This document shows positions 11,918 to 22,414 of a DNA stretch of 64,000 nt, piece by piece. The stretch comes from Erigeron canadensis (Eukaryota > Streptophyta > Magnoliopsida > Asterales > Asteraceae), in contig NC_057766.1 of the NCBI RefSeq assembly GCF_010389155.1, positions 27,909,516-27,973,515 on the forward strand. Direction: 5' to 3'. A program made the position numbers and the translations under genes. The stretch's first letter is position 1, and every line of letters begins with the position of its first letter. The notes beneath the pieces are model-generated. The model saw nothing but the letters and a program-made list of their open reading frames with translations. It made no database searches and was not told the DNA's origin.

Positions 11918-13744
11918 ATGGATCAGTTCCGGCCCAGTCCAGCAAACTCAACCCCACTCACTCCCTTAACCTTTCTAGACCGATGTGCCACGGTGTACGG
12001 AGACTGTCCTTCTATCATATACAACAACACAACATTCACATGGAACCAAACCTTAAAAAGATGTCTTCAAGTTGCTTCATCAATTGTTCATTTACTTGGA
12101 ATTAATAAACCTCAACAGGTTGTTTCTGTCATTGCACCAAATATTCCTGCTATGTTTGAGTTATTTTTTGCTATACCATTTACTGGTGCTGTTATAAATC
12201 CTATCAATACTCGTCTTGATGCCCGTACGATTTCTGTTATTCTAATGCATAGTGAAAGTAAACTTGTTTTTGTTGATTGTCAATTTGTTTCTATTATACT
12301 TGAAGCAGTTAATTTATTTCCAAATAGTGTTAATAAACCAATGCTAGTTTTAATAAACGATAATTATGAAAAAGGGCTAAAAGTAATGGGATCAATGGAA
12401 GACTTTTTTGTAAGTGATTATGAAAGTATGGTTGAAAAAGGTGATCCGGGTTTTAGTTGGATTAGACCAAGATCCGAATGGGATCCGATTAGTTTGAATT
12501 ATACTTCTGGTACGACTTCGGATCCTAAAGGGGTCGTGCAATCGCACCGTGGGATGTTTCTTATTGCGGTTGATTCTTTGATTGAATGGTCTGTTCCGAA
12601 ACAACCGGTTTATTTATGGACTTTGCCTATGTTTCATGCGAATGGTTGGAGTTACACTTGGGGTATGGCTGCGGTTGGTGGTATTAGTATATGTTTAAGG
12701 AAGTTTGATGCAGGGGTTATCTATGATGCGATTGATAAACACGGTGTGACACATATGTGTGCCGCACCGGTTGTTCTTAATATGTTATCCAATATGCCGG
12801 AGGTGAAACCGTTGAAACATCCAGTGAAGATCATGACCGCCGGAGCTCCTCCACCGGCGGCTGTGTTGGCCCGGACAGAGTCCATCGGGTTTGTGGTTAG
12901 TCATGGGTATGGGTTGACCGAAACAGGTAATTACTATATTCATTGAAAAATTTTTGTATAAAAGAAAACTCTGAGTACAGTTAATTCAAAATATATATTT
13001 TTACTGACAGCTCTAAGCGCACTGTCATTAGCAAATCTCAATTTTTATTAGTTTTTTTGTTTTGTGTGTCTGGGACGGACAGGTGGATTAGTGGTGACAT
13101 GTGCATGGAAGCCGAAATGGAACAGGTTGCCCGCCACTGAACGAGCAAGGTTGAAGTCGAGGCAAGGTGTGAGAACCGTTGCATTTACGGAAATAGATGT
13201 TGTAAATCCCGAGTCAGGAGTGAGTGTGACTCGGGATGGGTCAACTTTAGGGGAGGTGGTTTTACGTGGAGGGTGTGTTATGTTGGGTTATCTTAAGGAC
13301 CCGCAGGGGACAAATAAATGTATGAGACAAAATGGATGGTTCTATACGGGTGATGTGGGGGTAATGCATAACGACGGGTACATGGAAATTAAAGATAGAT
13401 CCAAAGATGTGATTATCAGCGGTGGAGAAAATTTGAGTAGTGTGGAGGTGGAATCTATTTTGTACACGCATCCGGCAATTGATGAGGCGGCTGTGGTGGC
13501 AAGGGCGGACGAATATTGGGGAGAAACACCGTGTGCATTTGTGAGTTTGAAGGCGGAGATGAAAGGCAAAGTGACGGAGAAGGAGGTGGCGGAGTATTGT
13601 AGAGGTAAGTTACCTGGATATATGGTGCCGAAAACGGTAGTGTTTAAAGAAGAGTTGCCAAAAACGTCAACTGGGAAGATCCAAAAGTTTGTGCTTCGTC
13701 AAGTTGCCAAGAAAATGGGACCATCAAAGAATAGTCGTATGTAA
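11918..13744 (+). CDS. Peroxisomal acyl-activating enzyme (AMP-forming CoA ligase), copy 1
   Basis: Two exons, 11918-12926 and 13083-13744, encode about 556 residues. The ANL-superfamily signatures are present: the phosphate-binding loop YTSGTTSDPKG, the adenine motif GYGLTETGG, the hinge region FYTGDVGVMHNDGYMEIKDRSKDVIISGG, and the catalytic-lysine motif PKTSTGK. The C-terminus ends in SRM, a plant PTS1 peroxisome signal. This type (acyl-activating enzyme clade VI, with AAE1, ACN1/AAE7 and the benzoyl-CoA ligase BZO1) converts a carboxylic acid to its CoA thioester through an acyl-AMP. The substrate cannot be read from sequence. The single intron interrupts the Gly codon of TETGG, exactly where copies 2 and 3 read through, and it carries a piece of the 10693 MITE family. 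This copy is the most divergent of the three. Confidence 0.9.
12980..13040. repeat. MITE fragment in the intron of CoA ligase copy 1
   Basis: TTTTTACTGACAGCTCTAAG..CTGTCATTAGCAAA matches the 3' end of the repeat at 10693-10846 and 54046-54206. Confidence 0.5.
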
Positions 13745-14271
13745 CATCTTTAATTTCTATATGTGTATTTAGATTAGATGGTCCATATATTGAACATATG
13801 TGTACAACTAAAAGATGAGACATGAGTTTGCCTAACATATATCACTATTTGTAGTCGAACAACCTTGCTTTAAAAATGATAAGTGACAAACACAACTACC
13901 TGGTTACAAAATTAGAAGGCAAAAAGTCCTTACTTAGTACTTAAACAGAGAAGATAAGACTGTGAGATACAAGGTGTTCCATCACATGATTCGGCGCCGG
14001 GTCGCATCCGAAACGCCGACTATAATACCCGTCTCGCGTTCCGACCTTTTTCTTTTTACTATCGCGGTGAACCGTTTGACTTGTTTTCAACTTTTGTTCC
14101 CTTTCCATGCCAATTATCTCTCTTTCCCTCCGTTCTTTTCACTTTTTTATACATTTAAGCAATCTAATGTCAAACATCAAAAGTCTCCCATCCACATTTT
14201 TCATCTTTTTTTACATCCAAGCAATTAATATAATTTCAAATGTCATAAATCCCTCATCCACTAGAGCTGTC
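13745..14271. other. Spacer between CoA ligase copy 1 and the Harbinger element
   Basis: Probable 3' UTR, then C/T-rich sequence. A GC-rich patch lies near 13990-14045. No gene is recognised. Confidence 0.4.
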
Positions 14272-14274
14272 TTA

Positions 14275-16127
14275 GGCCTATGCCAACGCATGTCTTCATC
14301 CTTGGCGTGGCTTTCGTCCTCCCTCCCTGCGTTAGCAGCAAGCCCGGTGTGGCTCTTCCTAGATGGCCACTTCCACCATCGCCGGGTGAGGAAGAGGTGG
14401 TGGTGGACCCGGCTAACGTAAACAAAAAAAACATTTTTTTTATTTTAACGGTAACTTTTTTTTTCCTTTTTCACCTTTTATTTAAAAAACACATTACTCA
14501 CTGTTTCAAACACAAAGACACACACACACACATTACGCTTTCAAACAACACACACATATACTCTTCTATTACTCTATCATCCACCCCATTTCATTCCAAA
14601 AAGAAAAAAAAAACACACATACAAATTTAAAAACAATCCAACATTTAATAAAACAAAAAATGTCAAGTTCCGACGAATATTCAACATCATACATTCGTAG
14701 CTACACAATAGATCCAGAAATTTTGAACACATTTGTTACTTTTTTGGAAGATGAAGAAAGAGAAGCAGAAATTTCAGCACAGGTAAATATACCAAGAGCA
14801 CCAATAAGGTATATAGCCGGAAACCATGCCGAAGCGGCAACCCGTTTATTTAATCATTACTTTGCCCTGTAGCCCGTCTAGTGAATGCCTAAGGAATTGT
14901 TTATTCGTATAGTGAAAGAAATACAAACTTTTAACGCCATACAACCATTACCAGCTTACTTTCAATACTTTCACAATCCTCCTTTCAATGTTGTGGTGCT
15001 CTCACTTTAAACATTTTTCAAAAATGTACATCCGATGTACGCCAGCTAGCGTTCAGTGCCAACGCCGACCAATTAGATGAGTACTTGGAAATGGGTCGAC
15101 AAACGTCATACGAAGCTTTGAACAACTTGTGTAAGTGCATTGTTCAGTTGTATCACGTAGTGTACATGAGAAAACCGACACAAGAATATGTTGATCGACT
15201 GACCGCGAAACATTTGGAGGTGCATGGTTTCCCGGGTATGCTCGGAAACGTTGATTGTATGCATTGGCCATGGAGAAACTGCCCCACCGCATGGCAAGAC
15301 CAATACACTCGTGGCGACAAAGGGCTCCCCGCGATTATGCTTGAAGCTCATATGATTTGTGAATTTGGCATGCTTACTTTGGATCCGCCGGTTCAAACAA
15401 CGACATCAACGTACTCAATGATTCTGACTTGTTTGACCAGCTCCTTGAAGATAGAGCTCCTGTGGTCAACTTTACCGCTAACGGCAAGCAGTTTACAAAG
15501 AGATATTATCTAGCCAACGGTACCTATTTATCCTGAATGGTCAACACTTGTGAAGTCTTTTAAGTGTCTCATGGTCCTGAAGACCACAAAGTTCAAGCGC
15601 TACCAAGAAGCTGCAAGGAAAGACGTAAATCCTAACTCATGGAGCGCGTCCATTGAGCATCAACAAAGTTAAACGTACGATGTACGCTTGTGTGATTTTG
15701 CACAACATGGTCATTGATTATAACGGTTGTGCAATTAGTCCGCTCGATTTGAAGTTAATTCCACCCAAAGGCCAGTTCGTACTTGGGACGAACGAATTGG
15801 AACACAGTTACGTATGATGGGAGAGTTATGTGATCGAGCGACTAGCTCACAACCGTCTTCGAGGCGCTCTAGTCGAACACATTTGGAACTTGCCAGAAAC
15901 CATCGTCAACGTTGAAGTTTGTTTTTTTTTTTAATAATAATGTAACACTTTCCTTTTTTTAATTTATTTATGTATCATTTTGTATTTTAGATAAAAATGA
16001 AGGAATGGATGAGGAAGAGGTAAAGAAGAGGTATGGTTGATAGTGAGTATAAAGAAGTGATTTAAGCAGAGAGAAAAGCTAATGTGGTAGTAAGGAAGAG
16101 ACAGAAAAACTGCAGGTTACAAAGGCC
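14275..16127 (+). mobile_element. PIF/Harbinger DNA transposon, transposase broken
   Basis: The ends are imperfect terminal inverted repeats, GGCCTATGCCAACGCA at the left and GGCCTTTGTAACCTGCA (reverse complement) at the right. They are flanked by the 3 bp target-site duplication TTA (14272-14274 and 16128-16130), as expected for this superfamily. Inside lies a transposase of the plant HARBI1-like (Plant_tran) type. The N-terminal part (14660-14872) starts MSSSDEYSTSYIR and stops early. The DDE part (about 15085-15510) reads GNVDCMHWPWRNCP..YTRGD..P.IMLEA, then changes frame, with homology continuing past 15480. Stops, frameshifts and a deletion make it non-functional. It is 1.85 kb, shorter than autonomous elements. 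Confidence 0.85.
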
Positions 16128-16130
16128 TTA

Positions 16131-17289
16131 TTCCCATGTGAAAAACCTATATTTTGAAATATGTGCGACCTGAAATTTAGATACTACATGCGTATTTAAA
16201 AAAAATATAACTACATGCATGCGTATTACACAAAAAAATTATAAGAAAATCACAAAAGTTTGAAACGTGAAACACGTGGTTAGTCCTCAAAGAGCGAAAT
16301 CTAATGAACCACTACACTACATTTAAGAGATTTTATTATTGTTTTAACGAACAAACGTGATCTAGTATTATTAATAACAAATCATTAACAAAGAGCTAGC
16401 AAAAATAAGGTACGACATAGAAAAAAAATTAAAAAATAAAAAATTTAACATCTAATTTATGAAAAGATCTAGATTCATGAATATTCATGGTTTACGTGAA
16501 ACACGTGGGATGACGTCCAAAAAATCAATATGAAAGTTTTTATGGTCGATAGTCCATAATTCCTTATCGATGGTGGGGGCCGACATACAATATAGTCACA
16601 TACACTAATATGGAAGTACTTAATTCAATTTTTGTATGTTCATGTCTCTTAATCTTTTATTATACTAAATTACAGTTTGCTCTAATAATTTATCAATCAA
16701 ATTACAGTTTGTTCTAATAACTATTAATCAATCATATTCTCGATTTCTTCAAATTTTTAATTTTGACTTTTCTTGACTTTTTATATAAATAAATATATTA
16801 TTTACACACATATTGTCGATCACATCTAACCTAAAGATTACTTATTAGATCATCAAACTACTAAAGATAAATATTAAGTTATTAATTGAATTTGATACAT
16901 ATAAATGTCGACTATACAATGTGTACGTATCTATCTATATTTATATTAGATTAGATAATTATTAAATTATAAATATTAGCCTATATGTTCATCATTGTTC
17001 TAGATCATATTTATGTAGACCTTTAATCTCTAATTAATTTGATCAGCGGATTTTAAATATTGTTAGATGAAATTCCAAGTTAAATATATTGGGTAATATC
17101 GATTACCTCTGAAAAGAGGGTTATTTGTATTCCAAGTTAAATTCATTTTTGACAAAGCATATGAAAAAAGTCATAATTGTTATTATATGAAAATTCTTAT
17201 ATAATTTGTCACATTATTTGCATAATACCATACATACACATTCATTGGAACCAACAAAATCATTCAATAATATGGTTAACAAAAACCAA

Positions 17290-17290
<1 letters not shown>
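16131..17290. other. AT-rich spacer
   Basis: No gene seen. It may include degenerate upstream parts of the Helitron whose helicase fragment follows. Confidence 0.4.

Positions 17291-17362
<72 letters not shown>
17291..17362. repeat. (TTA)n microsatellite
   Basis: About 24 uninterrupted trinucleotide units. They create long artefactual poly-Ile and poly-Leu reading frames. Confidence 0.95.
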
Positions 17363-17365
<3 letters not shown>

Positions 17366-17379
17366 TTTTTGAAGATATA

Positions 17380-17883
17380 AGAATAAGAATGAAGCTACAA
17401 ATGTCAGATAAAACAATCTCATTTAGGTTTCATAGAAGACAATTTCCGTTGGTGGTTTCTCACGCAATGACAATTAACAAAAGTCAAAGACAATCATTAT
17501 CGACTGTTGGTTTGTATCTACAACGTTCGGTTTTCTCACACCGACAATTGTACGTTACAGCATCTCGAGTTGAGTCAAAAAAAGGTCTCAAGGTTTTGAT
17601 ATGCCACAAAGATGCAAGGACAAATAAAACTACAACAAATATCGTCTATAAACACGTTTTGCAAAAGATGATGTGAATATACTTCTAATGCCTATTTATT
17701 ACATTATTTTGTTTATTATTTTATATCATTCTTGACATTTGAATTGAACTATTTGTTTTTATCTGTTTTTACGTATATTTTTAACTTTGAAACTACAATC
17801 TTTTATAAATTTGATGTATGAAGATCTAATATTGATAATATCGTAAGCCCGTATACAGTATCGGACACGGATCTAAAATCTAG
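17380..17883 (+). mobile_element. 3' remnant of an autonomous Helitron (helicase C-terminus plus terminus)
   Basis: The frame ending at 17676 reads FPLVVSHAMTINKSQRQSLS, then GLYLQRSVFSHRQLYVTASRV and KGLKVLICHKDA. This is the C-terminal end of the PIF1-type helicase in Rep-helicase Helitron proteins (motifs V/VI). It lacks the Rep and upstream helicase motifs. About 200 bp downstream a Helitron-type 3' end is visible: CCCGTATACAG..ACGG, then CTAAAATCTAG ending at 17883, followed by T. The canonical SQG is SQR here. It cannot transpose on its own. Confidence 0.8.
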
Positions 17884-18420
17884 TGAATAATTAAATTATG
17901 ATGTTACACAATTCACATTTTATATGTTAGTTTTAAGATATAATTAGGTAATCCTTTATCTTCCATATATTAACTTTTTTTTTCTAACAAAATCATTTTC
18001 CCACACATTTTGAAAATTGTACAATTCATCCTCCCAAATTGGCAAATTGCATGAAACTTACAAACCACGCTTTCTAAGTTATAAGTGACTTTTTTTAATT
18101 GCTAGGTGTGACTCACAACTTGTGAGTATTAGTTTTGTTGTTTCCCTTACGAATCATCATATATGTTTCCTTTCAAATACGTACATATACCATCTTCTAA
18201 CTGCAGATAGATATAGTCATTTGTTTTTCCCTGTCTTATTAATTGGCTAAAAAATTTGTGGGCTTTTATCACTTGGGGCTCTAGGCATTCTCTAGTCCAT
18301 TTCCCTTTTGGCTCGGCCTGGCCTGATCATAAATCGATTAATATATAGACTACTTATTTGTAAACTTATCGGAAATTCATTCATTAATTGATATGTAAGT
18401 ATAATGTACATTTTGTACAG
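17884..18420. other. AT-rich spacer
   Basis: No gene or clear repeat recognised. Confidence 0.4.
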
Positions 18421-18440
18421 TTAGTTTTTTATTGACAAAA

Positions 18441-18685
18441 ATATATAAGTAGTTTGGTTGGATCAGTGGTAAACATCCTTGCCTCTGGATACAGAGGTCA
18501 TGGGTTCGATCCTCATCTCATGCAAAAAGGTCGGAGGGCCTTTTCTACCATTTAGGTAGAAACTGGAAGCAGCCTCTCTACTTAGGTAGAGGTGAGGTCT
18601 GCCTACATCTTAACCTCCCCCATACACCGTCGAGGTATTGGGGCTCAAAACCCGCATAAGGTGGCACTGAACAGTTACTTACTTT
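18441..18685 (+). mobile_element. tRNA-derived SINE with intact target-site duplications
   Basis: The ~245 bp element carries Pol III box A (GGATCAGTGGTAAAC) and box B (GGTTCGATCC) near its 5' end, a tRNA-unrelated body with CTACTTAGGTAGAGGTGAGG, and a 3' end TTACTTACTTTTT. An exact 20 bp direct repeat flanks it, starting TTAGTTTTTTATTG at 18421 and again at 18686. Retention of the exact duplication suggests a fairly recent insertion. A degenerate relative lies at 45325-45540. Confidence 0.9.
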
Positions 18686-18705
18686 TTAGTTTTTTATTGA
18701 CAAAA

Positions 18706-19068
18706 TATATCAAAAAATAAACTATTGTCTATATTTTTGCTACAACTATATTATAACAAGACCAATGAATTAGTGGAATCATAATATTTGTAGTTTTGCA
18801 TTTAAATATGATTTTGACTTCACACTATATTTCTTTTCTGGTCGGGAAGTTTTGTTTAAGCACTTTTGGTTTTTGGTATGTAGTACACCCAACTGCCTTT
18901 GCAACAGGGGAAATAATCCATGTTATAACTTTATTGGGGTCCTACTTTATGTAACTCAAAATGTGGTCAAATAAACATGTGATCATCTAGTCGGGTAAGT
19001 TTTCTAAAACGGGTCGGGTTGGATCGTTACAAACAGAAACAGTCAAACACCATATAACACACACCCAT
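18706..19068. other. AT-rich spacer
   Basis: No feature recognised. Confidence 0.4.
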
Positions 19069-19076
19069 ATCACTGA

Positions 19077-19530
19077 TAGGGGTGTAAACGAATCAAGCCT
19101 GCTCGCAAAATACTCGAAGTTGATTCGAAAAAACTCGTTTCGAGCCGAGCTTAAACGAAGTCGAGCAGAATTCGAGCTTAACTGTTGACTCATTTACTAA
19201 ACGAGCTCGAGCTCGAGCTTTGAATTTATAACTCGATTAAGCTCGCGAGCCTAAACGAGCTTTCATATATAATATAATAACAATAATAATAACAATAATA
19301 ATATATACATTTATTATATTAATAGAGCTTTCATATACTAATCGAGCCGAGCCTAAAGGAGTCAAACTCGGATTTGTTTCTTTTTTGACAAACGAGCCGA
19401 GCTCAAGCTTTCTTAACAAATCACGAGCCGAGCTCGAGTTTATATACTAAGGCTCGAACGAGCTCGAGCCCAAGCTCCTTAAACGATCTCGAGCTCGAGC
19501 TCGGCTCGGCTCGGCTCGTTTACACCCCTA
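19077..19530. mobile_element. hAT-type MITE rich in GAGCTCG
   Basis: The terminal inverted repeats are TAGGGGTGTAAACGA at 19077 and its complement ending ACACCCCTA at 19530. They are flanked by an 8 bp target-site duplication with one mismatch (ATCACTGA at 19069-19076, GTCACTGA at 19531-19538), as expected for hAT elements. The interior is a mosaic of CGAGCTCGAG-like palindromes and encodes nothing. Confidence 0.85.
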
Positions 19531-19538
19531 GTCACTGA

Positions 19539-19869
19539 TATAAATTATAAAAATATCAACTATGCTTTCTTTTTTTTTTTTATCAACTATTCAAACTACC
19601 AACTATAAATTTATTGATTATGAGATTTAGTCATATAATACTAATAATAATCTACAGAATAGTAGGTAATAATAAGTGCATGATATTTACTATATTATAT
19701 ATTACACAATAGACCAGTTAGCCAATATATAGCAATGCGTATTCATGTCAGAGGGCACACATTGTGACCACAACATTAAATCCAGCCTCAGCTACTTCAT
19801 CTACTCATTTCATATCTTGTCCTGCACCTTTCTATTTGTTAGTACAAAACACACACACAAAAAAAAAAA
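19539..19869. promoter_or_regulatory. Promoter region of CoA ligase copy 2
   Basis: 331 bp between the hAT MITE and the start codon. A TATA-like CAATATATAGC lies at about 19723-19733. The leader just before the ATG is CA- then A-rich. Confidence 0.4.
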
Positions 19870-21519
19870 ATGGATGCATTAAGGAAGCCTAATGGTGCAA
19901 ACTCAAGCCCTCTGACTCCTCTTGGCTTCCTTGAGAGAGCAGCCGTCGTATACGCGGACTCTCCCTCGATCGTCTACAACGATCTTACTTACACATGGTC
20001 AGATACATATCGTCGTTGTCTACAATTAGCTTCATCCATTTCTCGCCTCGCAATAGGAAAAGGCGACGTTGTTTCAGTATTAGCACCAAATATCCCTGCC
20101 ATATATGAGCTTCACTTTGCAGCCCCAATGACTGGGGCTGTAATCAACACAATCAATACACGTTTAGATGCTCGTACCGTCTCGATACTCCTCGGTCACA
20201 GCGGGTCAAAGCTAGTTTTCGTTGACTACCAGCTCATTCCTCTTATTCAAGAAGCAGTCTCTCTACTCTCGGATGAATGTCCTTGTCCACTACTCGTGGT
20301 TATAACAGATGATGCACCTGCATCGTTTAGTACTAATGATTCTAAGTTCATTAGTACTTATGAAACCATGGTGGAAACCGGTGATCCTGGATTCATTTGG
20401 GCCCGGCCCGAAAGTGATTGGGATCCATTAACGTTGAACTACACTTCTGGGACAACATCAGCCCCAAAAGGCGTGGTCCATAACCACCGTGGGACGTTTA
20501 TTGTGGCCCTTGATTCACTTCTAGAATGGTCCGTACCAAAACAGCCTGTCTATTTATGGACTCTGCCAATGTTCCACGCAAACGGTTGGAGCTACGTTTG
20601 GGGTATGGCTGCGGTCGGTGGCACGAACGTTTGTCTACGCAAATTCGACGCATCAACTATACACAAAATAATCCATAAACTTAATGTCACACACATGTGC
20701 GGCGCACCAGTTGTGCTGAACATGTTAACGAAAGGTGAAAAACTAAGCCGTACTGTCCGTATAATGACTGCAGGGGCCCCACCTCCTGCAGCCGTTTTGT
20801 TACGGACAGAAGCGTTAGGATTTGAGGTGACTCATGGATACGGGTTGACGGAAACGGGTGGGTTAGTCGTGGCATGTTCGTGGAAAAAAGAATGGAATAA
20901 ATTTCCAGCAACCGAAAGAGCTCGACTTAAGGCAAGACAAGGAGTAAGAACCGTTGGAATGACGGAAGTCGATATTGTGGATCCAGAGTCTGGAGGGCGA
21001 GTGAAATGGGACGGGTTGACTCAAGGGGAGATAGTACTAAAAGGAGGGTCGATAATGTCTGGTTACTTAAAAGATCCAGAATCGACCGCGAAAAGTATAA
21101 AAAACGGGTGGTTTTATACAGGGGATGTGGGCGTTATGCATCCGGACGGGTATTTGGAAATCAAGGATAGATCAAAAGATGTGATTATAAGTGGTGGTGA
21201 GAATTTGAGTAGTGTGGAGGTTGAGTCGGTTTTGTATTTGCATCCGGCTGTGAATGAGGCCGCGGTTGTGGGACGGCCGGATGAGTATTGGGGTGAAACG
21301 CCGTGTGCTTTCGTCAGTCTGAAAGAGGGACTGAGGAAGCCGCGGCCAACTGCTGAGGAGATAATGCAGTTTTGTAAAAGTAAATTGCCGAGATATATGG
21401 TGCCAAAGACGGTTGTTTTCAAGGATGAGCTTCCGAAAACGTCTACTGGAAAGATTCAGAAATTTTTACTAAGGGAAATTGCCAAAGATATGGGCTTTGC
21501 CTTAAAAAGCCGTATATAA
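19870..21519 (+). CDS. Peroxisomal acyl-activating enzyme (AMP-forming CoA ligase), copy 2, intronless
   Basis: One open frame of 549 residues from MDALRKPNGANSSPLTPLGFLERA. It has the complete ANL set: phosphate loop YTSGTTSAPKG (191-201), GYGLTETGG (323-331), Asp419 in YTGDVG, the hinge DRSKDVIISGG, and catalytic Lys528 in PKTSTGK. It ends in SRI, a PTS1-type tripeptide. It shares its N-terminus and most of its sequence with copy 3, and less with copy 1. The region around LPMFHANGWSYVWG and HGYGLTETGG is the same as in copy 1 and differs from copy 3. The lack of the intron found in copy 1 is exact, with no remnant. Likely role: peroxisomal CoA-thioester formation from a small or aromatic acid; the substrate is unknown. 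Confidence 0.92.
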   Translation: MDALRKPNGANSSPLTPLGFLERAAVVYADSPSIVYNDLTYTWSDTYRRCLQLASSISRLAIGKGDVVSVLAPNIPAIYELHFAAPMTGAVINTINTRLDARTVSILLGHSGSKLVFVDYQLIPLIQEAVSLLSDECPCPLLVVITDDAPASFSTNDSKFISTYETMVETGDPGFIWARPESDWDPLTLNYTSGTTSAPKGVVHNHRGTFIVALDSLLEWSVPKQPVYLWTLPMFHANGWSYVWGMAAVGGTNVCLRKFDASTIHKIIHKLNVTHMCGAPVVLNMLTKGEKLSRTVRIMTAGAPPPAAVLLRTEALGFEVTHGYGLTETGGLVVACSWKKEWNKFPATERARLKARQGVRTVGMTEVDIVDPESGGRVKWDGLTQGEIVLKGGSIMSGYLKDPESTAKSIKNGWFYTGDVGVMHPDGYLEIKDRSKDVIISGGENLSSVEVESVLYLHPAVNEAAVVGRPDEYWGETPCAFVSLKEGLRKPRPTAEEIMQFCKSKLPRYMVPKTVVFKDELPKTSTGKIQKFLLREIAKDMGFALKSRI

Positions 21520-21985
21520 ATTAGCTGCGGGTAACACTCTGTAAAATTTGATCAATATTCAACATTCAAGTAAAAATTAAGCTCCAAGTAAAAAACATCT
21601 CTTTTCATTAATAATCATGTATGTATTCTAAACAAAATAACTACCTCATGGACGGTAGATTGTCGATCTTTTGTAAAACTGAAACCCAATCGACTAAGTA
21701 TTACGGAGTATCATGCAAAATATTTACTCCAGTTCCCGAATCATCATTAAATTATATATTATTATTTTTATTTAATAACATCAAATGTTAGTCACTTATT
21801 CATGATCCTGGATGCAAGTCCAGATATTTTTTCTGATTCAGAATCTCTTGGATAGGTTTTTTAAATTACTCTGTAATACTTTAACATTAATTTTCAGAAT
21901 TGAGCAGAAACCTCTCTACTATTATACTCGTAACATGTTAGTTGTGATAAAAGTACACTTACAATAAACAGTGCAACTTTAATCA
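21520..21985. other. 3' flank of CoA ligase copy 2
   Basis: Probable 3' UTR and AT-rich spacer. No other feature seen. Confidence 0.4.
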
Positions 21986-22414
21986 CTAGAGACAAAGTAT
22001 CCGCGTATTGCGACGGTGAGATGGTGGGGTGATAGGTCGTAGAGTATGATAAACAATATGAGGTGATAGGTTATAGAGTGTGATAGCAAAATACTTTAGC
22101 CATCCGGGCTCCGCCCTCGAATTTAAAAATTCGTCGAAAGTATATCGAATGACATTTCTAATTAAAAAACATGAAATTTTAAGAACACCCATATAATTTT
22201 TATAATTTATTGATGTATAGTTTATGAAATAAAATATTTTAAATGAATTAGCGGAATAGAATAATTTATGAATGAGAGAGAATAATAAATGGTTGAGATT
22301 TGAGGAGGGAGGAAAAAAAAATGAATAGTTGAGATTTCTTTTAACAGTATTATATGAATGTTAAAAAGTTGAAAGTTCAAAAGTGGATTTGCTTTATAAT
22401 ATAGTATAGATAGA
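21986..22414 (-). mobile_element. Non-autonomous Helitron-like element, copy 3
   Basis: On the minus strand it starts TCTATCTATACTATATTATAAAGC-like after a host A. It ends with a degenerate GC hairpin (CCGTCGCAATACGCGG), then TCTCTAG followed by T at 21986. This is the best-preserved terminus of the family, with an intact CTAG. The interior shares the TTCGTCGAAAGTATATCGAATG block with 3433-4347. Confidence 0.7.

Noticed and set aside
13262..13569. Antisense frames within the CoA ligase genes (also 21114-21422 and 25726-26064)
   Set aside because: The same antisense frame is open in all three copies because of codon bias on the sense strand. It is a shadow, not a conserved gene.
17177..17380. 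Poly-Leu and poly-Ile open frames
   Set aside because: They are created by the TTA microsatellite; only the part after 17390 has real homology.
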